The notes under the pieces are model-generated. The model saw nothing but the letters and a program-made list of their open reading frames with translations, did not search any database and had not been told where the DNA came from. A program made the translations under genes and the position numbers. Of a DNA stretch of 6,089 nucleotides, positions 1 through 3,940 are shown in pieces (the first letter of the stretch is position 1; every line of letters begins with the position of its first letter). Source of the stretch: Steroidobacteraceae bacterium (GTDB lineage: Bacteria; Pseudomonadota; Gammaproteobacteria; Steroidobacterales; Steroidobacteraceae); contig JALRHE010000140.1 in the NCBI GenBank assembly GCA_023253235.1, positions 1 through 6,089 of the forward strand, read 5' to 3'.

Positions 1-441
1 GGCATCGACGTTGGGCTCGACCAGATAGAACTCGAGCTCCGGCGCCACGACCGGCTCCCAGCCGCGCTGCGCATAAAGATCGAGCACGTGCTTGAGCACT
101 TCGCGAGGCGCCATCTTCACTCGACGCCCATCCGCGTAGAAGCAGTCGTGAATCACCTGAGCCGTCGGCTCCGCCGCCCAAGGCACTCGCCGCACGGTGC
201 GGGGATCGGGCTTCAAGATGATGTCGATTTCGGCGGGGCTCATCGCCTGGGCCGTATCCTCCGGATAATCGCCGGTGACGGTCTGCAGGAAGATGCTCTC
301 GGGCAATCGCATACCGCGATCTCCCTGAAACTTCTCAGCAGGCATCAACTTGCCGCGAGCGATACCGGCCATATCGGGGACGATCGCCTCGACTTCCTGA
401 ATGTTGAAATCTTTGAAGTACTGTGAAATCGGATCACTCAT
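1..441 (-). CDS. Glutamine-synthetase-family gamma-glutamyl-amine ligase, SpuI-like (N-terminal 147 residues, 3' end outside window)
   Basis: This gene begins at the ATG at 441-439 and stays open to the left edge, giving 147 residues of an expected 440-470. It starts MSDPISQYFKDF and has the glutamine synthetase beta-grasp N-domain: PDMAGIARGK around residues 22-31, PWAAEPTAQVIHD around 87-99, then the first metal-binding segment PELEFYL with Glu135 and Glu137 (equivalent to E129/E131 of enterobacterial GlnA). The wording is that of the Pseudomonas SpuI-type family, ATP-dependent cytoplasmic ligases that join glutamate to polyamines or other amines, rather than housekeeping GlnA. The rest of the active site (glutamate loop, HxH, RIExR motif) lies off the window and cannot be checked. 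The gene follows puuD after only 4 bases, with a GAGAGG ribosome site in the end of puuD, so the two are almost certainly one operon. Substrate preference is inferred from context; the family assignment is firm. Confidence 0.88.
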   Translation of the reverse strand, partial: MSDPISQYFKDFNIQEVEAIVPDMAGIARGKLMPAEKFQGDRGMRLPESIFLQTVTGDYPEDTAQAMSPAEIDIILKPDPRTVRRVPWAAEPTAQVIHDCFYADGRRVKMAPREVLKHVLDLYAQRGWEPVVAPELEFYLVEPNVDA

Positions 442-445
442 AACA

Positions 446-1216
446 TCAACCTCTCGTGGCATGACGACGCACCGCGCGCTGCTGCGCCGCCGCACCGAAT
501 GCCTCGAACATGGCAACAGAAAATGGATTGGCCATCACCCGCCACTCGGGGTGCCACTGCACACCCACGGCGAACGCCGGCGACTCGGCCACGCGAAACC
601 CCTCGATAAGTCCGTCGGGTGCTTTAGCCTCAACGAGCAAACCGGGCGCGAGTCGTTTGACCCCCTGCCAATGCAAAGAGTTCACGCGGATTGACTCCGC
701 GCCGTCAGCCCAGGTGCGAAACCAGCCGCCCTCGGCGAGGTGCACCTCGTGTGCTGGACCGTACTGAACATCGAGCGGAGCCTGCTTGTCTTCTCGATGG
801 TCGCGATGCCCCGGCACTTCGTGTACGCGCTGCCAAAGACTGCCACCGAGGGCGACGTTCAGCTCCTGAAATCCGCGACAAATCGCAAGCAACGGCACCC
901 CCCGCTCGATCGCGCGGCGAATCAACGGCAAGGTGGTGGCGTCACGCTCGGGATCATGCAACGTGCCGGGCTCGCTAGGCCCCTCCTCGTAATGATGGGG
1001 CTCGATGTTGGAGGGGCTGCCGGGCAGCAGCAAACCATCGACCGAGTCCAGCAGATCATCGACCGCGAGCGGCTCAGGTAAAACGGGAATCAATAAGGGC
1101 AACGCGTGGGACGCCCTCGCCACCGCGTGCGCATACTTCTCGCCGACCATGTGGAACGGATGCGGGCCGACCATGCGGCGATCGGCGGGGATACCAATGA
1201 CGGGAAGAGATGCCAT
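446..1216 (-). CDS. puuD: Gamma-glutamyl-gamma-aminobutyrate hydrolase PuuD (SpuA-like), class I glutamine amidotransferase fold
   Basis: The 256-residue product is close to E. coli PuuD in length (about 254). It belongs to the peptidase C26 / class I glutamine amidotransferase family and is cytoplasmic, with no signal peptide or membrane segment. In the sequence: N-terminal strand PVIGIPAD; the oxyanion-side loop GLLLPGSPSNIEP around residues 61-73; the nucleophile elbow LLAICRGFQELN with Cys113; the NSLHWQG segment around 179-185; and VGVQWHPEW with His222 and Glu224 completing the Cys-His-Glu triad. The family reaction is hydrolysis of gamma-glutamyl-GABA to glutamate and GABA, the last step of the gamma-glutamylated putrescine route. 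Methionine at 1216 is the only plausible start: an in-frame stop lies at 1237-1235 and no other start codon comes between. No purine-rich ribosome site precedes it (the upstream bases are C-rich), which is odd. It is the first gene of a minus-strand operon with the SpuI-like ligase and faces puuA across 64 bases. Confidence 0.93.
   Translation of the reverse strand: MASLPVIGIPADRRMVGPHPFHMVGEKYAHAVARASHALPLLIPVLPEPLAVDDLLDSVDGLLLPGSPSNIEPHHYEEGPSEPGTLHDPERDATTLPLIRRAIERGVPLLAICRGFQELNVALGGSLWQRVHEVPGHRDHREDKQAPLDVQYGPAHEVHLAEGGWFRTWADGAESIRVNSLHWQGVKRLAPGLLVEAKAPDGLIEGFRVAESPAFAVGVQWHPEWRVMANPFSVAMFEAFGAAAQQRAVRRHATRG
450..455 (-). promoter_or_regulatory. Ribosome binding site of the SpuI-like ligase gene
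   Basis: On the minus strand the hexamer GAGAGG sits 8 bases before the ATG at 441, inside the last codons of puuD. It supports the chosen start and suggests translation coupled to puuD. It contrasts with the starts of puuD and puuA, which lack such a site. Confidence 0.6.
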
Positions 1217-1280
1217 GCGGGGTCGGGTGTCGACTCATGAATGAACGACGCCCGCCAACATTTAACCATAAAATCGGGCT
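1217..1280. promoter_or_regulatory. Divergent intergenic region between puuD and puuA
   Basis: These 64 bases must hold the start signals for both divergent transcripts unless promoters reach into the coding regions. The puuA-proximal end (about 1260-1274) is AT-rich and includes a short dyad TTTA-N4-TAAA at 1261-1272 that could overlap an operator or a promoter. The puuD-proximal half is GC-rich. On the minus strand the best -10-like hexamers are TTAAAT (1265-1260) and TATGGT, both 4 of 6, with no good -35. No long inverted repeat typical of a strong operator is seen. Shared regulation of both arms is an inference from the arrangement. Confidence 0.5.
1269..1274 (+). promoter_or_regulatory. 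Candidate -10 box for puuA (possible leaderless transcript)
   Basis: TAAAAT matches the sigma-70 -10 consensus at 5 of 6 positions and ends 6 bases before the puuA ATG. Transcription would be expected to begin at or within a base or two of the A of that ATG. No recognisable -35 hexamer lies 16-18 bases upstream. No clear Shine-Dalgarno sequence precedes the ATG; the nearest G-rich piece is CGGG immediately upstream. Tentative. Confidence 0.35.
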
Positions 1281-2669
1281 ATGACTGCCGATACCCCCGT
1301 GAGCGAACTGCAGGCGTTTCTGGCCGCACACCCGGAGGTGACCCATGTGGATGCCTACCTGAACGACCTGAATACGGTCGAGCGCGGCAAGCGGGTCGAC
1401 CGGGCAGCGCTCGAAGCCCTCTATCGCGACGGAATGTTGTTGCCAGGCTCCATGTTCGCCCTCGATGTCCTCGGCGGCACAGTTCAAGCAACGGGCCTTG
1501 GTTTCGACGAGGGCGATGCGGATCGACCCTGTCGACCGCTTCCTGGCAGCCTCGTCACCGTCCCGTGGCAATCGCCGGGCCTCGCGCAGATGCAGTTGTC
1601 GATGTACGAGCCCGACGGCCGCCCCTTCCATGCCGACCCGCGGCATATCCTCGTCAAGGTGCTCGATCGACTGCACCGCCTGAATCTGACCCCGGTTGTC
1701 GCGATCGAATACGAGTTCTACTTCATCGACCGAACCCGGACCAGCGAGGGGCAGCCGCAGCCGCCGCCACTGCCCATCACGCAACGCCGTGAATTTCAAA
1801 CGCAGATTAACTCAATGACATATCTCAATGAATATTCAGAGATTTTGTCTAGAATTTATCTAGCGTGCGAACAGCAGGGTGTGCCGGCGACCGGAGCCTT
1901 GGCCGAATACGGCCCGGGTCAGTTCGAGGTGAATCTACTGCATCGAGCCGACGCGCTGCAGGCCTGTGACGAGGCGCTGCGCTTCAAGCGGATCGTGCGC
2001 AGTGTCGCCCGCGAGTATGGGTGGGATGCGACCTTCCTACCGAAGCCCTACCGGGATATGGCGGGCTCGGGGATGCACGTGCACGTGAGCTTGCTCGATG
2101 CCGGCGGGCGCAACCTGTTCGAATGCCCAGATCCGGCCCTCAGCGAGGGGCGACCTGCCAGCACCGAATTACGCCACGCGCTCGCCGGGATGCTCCGCAC
2201 CCTTGGCGACGGCATGGCGCTGTGCGCACCAGGCCCCAACAGCTATCGGCGATTCCGTGCGGAATCGTACGTGCCGCTCACGCCAGGCTGGTCCATCAAC
2301 AATCGGGGATCGGCGCTGCGCATCCCGGTCAGCGACGACCGCAATCGACGCATAGAGCACCGTCTTGCGGGCGCCGATGCCAACCCCTATCTCGTAGTCG
2401 CCTGGATTCTGGCGGGCATCCACCACGGGCTTGCCGAGAGCCTCGAGCCGCCGCCCGCCATCGAGGGCAACGCGTATCGCGCGACCGGCGACAGACTGCC
2501 GATCCATTGGGCAACCGCGATCGAACGATTCGAGCACAGCGACTTCGCAGCCCACTATCTCGGCCGACCCTTTCGTGATTTGTATTCGACCGTCAAACGC
2601 GCCGAGCTCGAAGACTTCGATTCGTATGTGACGCCGCTGGAGGTCGCCTGGTTCATGGGCGCCCTCTGA
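1281..2669 (+). CDS. puuA: Gamma-glutamylputrescine synthetase PuuA/SpuB (glutamine synthetase family)
   Basis: This complete 462-residue cytoplasmic ligase joins glutamate to putrescine (or a related amine) with ATP, the committing step of the Puu pathway; E. coli PuuA has about 472 residues. The N-domain carries HVDAYLNDLNTVERGKR (residues 22-38) and the PuuA-like stretch PGSMFALDVLGG (55-66) and GDADRPCRPLPGSL (78-91). Catalytic-domain motifs appear in order: EYEF with Glu143 and Glu145; EYGPGQFEVN with Glu209 and Glu216; GSGMHVHVS with His266; NSYRRF (320-325); NNRGSALRIP (340-349); RIEHRLAGADANPYL with Glu359 and Arg361. These match the metal, ATP and glutamate ligands of glutamine synthetases. 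The adenylylation-site tyrosine context of housekeeping GlnA is absent, as expected. It differs clearly from the divergent SpuI-like paralogue at 1-441. Codons for residues about 171-196 fall in an AT-rich patch. The start is at the end of a 64-base gap and lacks a clear ribosome site. Its stop overlaps the puuB start by one base. Confidence 0.93.
   Translation: MTADTPVSELQAFLAAHPEVTHVDAYLNDLNTVERGKRVDRAALEALYRDGMLLPGSMFALDVLGGTVQATGLGFDEGDADRPCRPLPGSLVTVPWQSPGLAQMQLSMYEPDGRPFHADPRHILVKVLDRLHRLNLTPVVAIEYEFYFIDRTRTSEGQPQPPPLPITQRREFQTQINSMTYLNEYSEILSRIYLACEQQGVPATGALAEYGPGQFEVNLLHRADALQACDEALRFKRIVRSVAREYGWDATFLPKPYRDMAGSGMHVHVSLLDAGGRNLFECPDPALSEGRPASTELRHALAGMLRTLGDGMALCAPGPNSYRRFRAESYVPLTPGWSINNRGSALRIPVSDDRNRRIEHRLAGADANPYLVVAWILAGIHHGLAESLEPPPAIEGNAYRATGDRLPIHWATAIERFEHSDFAAHYLGRPFRDLYSTVKRAELEDFDSYVTPLEVAWFMGAL
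1797..1863 (+). other. AT-rich patch with rare codons inside puuA
   Basis: Bases 1801-1860 contain 18 G or C of 60 (30%), against about 67% in 1741-1800 and 70% in 1861-1920. The frame stays open and the encoded residues (about 171-196, ending in RIYLACEQQG) remain colinear with the PuuA/SpuB family as I recall it, so this is a shift in composition rather than an insertion. It uses codons rare elsewhere in the window, such as AGA (1851-1853), CTA (1860-1862), TCA, ACA and ATT. A recombined segment, an internal regulatory element, or a translation pause site are all possible. Confidence 0.7.
1811..1863 (+). repeat. Two short imperfect tandem repeats in the puuA AT-rich patch
   Basis: The octamer CTCAATGA occurs at 1811-1818 and again at 1824-1831, as the start of a degenerate 13-base tandem pair (9 of 13 identical). 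ATTTTGTCTAG at 1842-1852 is followed directly by AATTTATCTAG at 1853-1863, an 11-base tandem pair with 9 of 11 identical. Neither unit is a multiple of three, yet the gene stays in frame. In AT-rich sequence such short matches may arise by chance. Confidence 0.4.
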
Positions 2670-3940
2670 TGTCGTCATCGACCTGGTATCACGCAGCAAC
2701 ACCCGCGGCCCCCACCCATCCCGCACTCGCGGGTGAAATAGAGACGGATGTTTGTGTCGTCGGCGGCGGCATCGCCGGATGCTCCACCGCATTGCACCTC
2801 GCCGAGCGCGGTTACCGTGTTGTGTTGCTCGAGGGTGACCGCATCGGTTCAGGCGCCTCTGGACGCAGTGGCGCGCAGGCGATCACCGGTGTTGCCTGCG
2901 GTCAGGACAAACTTGAAAGTTTGATCGGGCGCGATGCAGCCAAACGCATATGGGGCTGCACCGTCGAAGCACTTTCTTTGCAGCGCGAACTCATCGCGCG
3001 ATATTCGATCGATTGCGATTACACCGCCGGCCAGATGCAGGTGGCGATCAAACCTCGACAAGCAGCCGCACTCGAAAACGAAGTGACGCGCCTGCAACAG
3101 GTCTACGGTTATCACTCGATGCGCCTGATGGATACGGTCGAGCTGCGCGAGTGCATCGCAAGCCCACGCTATCTCGCTGCGACTTACGACTCTAATGCCG
3201 GACACTTGCAGCCGCTGCGTTACACACTCGGCCTTGCCGACGCCGCCGCGAGCCGCGGTGCGCGCATTTTCGAACACACGCGCGCGCTTGCACATCAGCG
3301 ACGTGACGGGCGACTCGTCATTCAAACCGCAGCGGGCGCGGTGATTGCGCGCCATCTCGCGCTCTGTGGTAACGCCGCTCTCGGCGGATACTCCCGCGAA
3401 CTCTCTCGCAAAATCATGGGCGTTGCGACCTACATCATCGCAACCGAATCGTTGGGCCAAGCGCGCGCGAACGAGTTGATCCGAAACAACGCAGCGGTCA
3501 CCGACACCAACTTTGTACTCGATTATTTTCGCCGCTCCGCCGACCACCGCCTGCTCTTCGGTGGGCGGGTGAGTTATTCAGGGCTGGACCCTCTCGGGAC
3601 GACTCGCGCCACGCGCGCGCGCATGTTGCAGGTGTTCCCGCAACTTGCCGATGCGCGAATCGAACACGCCTGGGGCGGCTACGTCGATATCACCATGAAC
3701 CGCGCACCACACTTCGGCAGACTCGAACCCGACGTGTACTTCGTGCAAGGATTTTCCGGCCATGGCATCGCACTGACGGGCATCGCCGGGAAATTGCTCG
3801 CCGAGGCCATTGGCGGCACGAGTGAGCGATTCGATGTGTTCAGCCGCATTCCCCACCACGACTTCCCCGGCGGCGACGCGCTGCGTCGCCCGCTGTTGGT
3901 ACTCGCGATGCTCTGGTATCGGCTACGGGATTGGCTCTGA
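2669..3940 (+). CDS. puuB: Gamma-glutamylputrescine oxidase PuuB/PauB, FAD-dependent (DAO family)
   Basis: This complete 423-residue flavoenzyme (E. coli PuuB is about 426) oxidises gamma-glutamylputrescine to gamma-glutamyl-gamma-aminobutyraldehyde with release of ammonia and hydrogen peroxide. The FAD-binding Rossmann motif is VVGGGIAGCSTALHLAERG, with Gly32, Gly34 and Gly37, and Glu55 at the end of the second strand (VVLLEGD) for the ribose. The flavin loop GASGRSGAQ at residues 62-70 corresponds to the usual GASGRNGGQ of PuuB relatives, with Ser67 and Ala69 substituted. The C-terminal DAO signature is WGGYVDITMNRAPHFGRL, followed by FVQGFSGHGIALTGIAGKLLAEAI. The protein ends in a short hydrophobic-aromatic tail (LLVLAMLWYRLRDWL) that is common in this family and need not be a membrane anchor. 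The start shares one base with the puuA stop (TGATG), and no good ribosome site is within reach, so termination-reinitiation is likely. A GGAGGT at 2639-2644 is 24 bases away, too far to serve directly. Its 3' end overlaps the convergent RND gene by 18 bases. Confidence 0.92.
   Translation: MSSSTWYHAATPAAPTHPALAGEIETDVCVVGGGIAGCSTALHLAERGYRVVLLEGDRIGSGASGRSGAQAITGVACGQDKLESLIGRDAAKRIWGCTVEALSLQRELIARYSIDCDYTAGQMQVAIKPRQAAALENEVTRLQQVYGYHSMRLMDTVELRECIASPRYLAATYDSNAGHLQPLRYTLGLADAAASRGARIFEHTRALAHQRRDGRLVIQTAAGAVIARHLALCGNAALGGYSRELSRKIMGVATYIIATESLGQARANELIRNNAAVTDTNFVLDYFRRSADHRLLFGGRVSYSGLDPLGTTRATRARMLQVFPQLADARIEHAWGGYVDITMNRAPHFGRLEPDVYFVQGFSGHGIALTGIAGKLLAEAIGGTSERFDVFSRIPHHDFPGGDALRRPLLVLAMLWYRLRDWL

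Noticed and set aside
1074..1799. 241-codon open frame on the minus strand spanning the divergent gap and the first part of puuA
   Set aside because: It lies antisense to the puuD-puuA junction, overlaps two well-supported genes in other frames, and its translation shows no recognisable fold. Long antisense frames are expected in GC-rich coding DNA.
1807..1836. Possible internal promoter in the AT-rich patch (TTAACT, 18 bases, AATATT on the plus strand; also TAGACA on the minus strand)
   Set aside because: Each plus-strand box matches only 4 of 6 and the minus-strand box lacks a partner at the right spacing. This is close to what AT-rich sequence gives by chance.
2169..2792. 207-codon minus-strand open frame opposite puuA and the start of puuB
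   Set aside because: It is a shadow of puuA and puuB codons; it is rich in Arg and shows no motif.
2849..3547. 232-codon minus-strand open frame opposite puuB
   Set aside because: It mirrors conserved puuB sequence and has no independent support.
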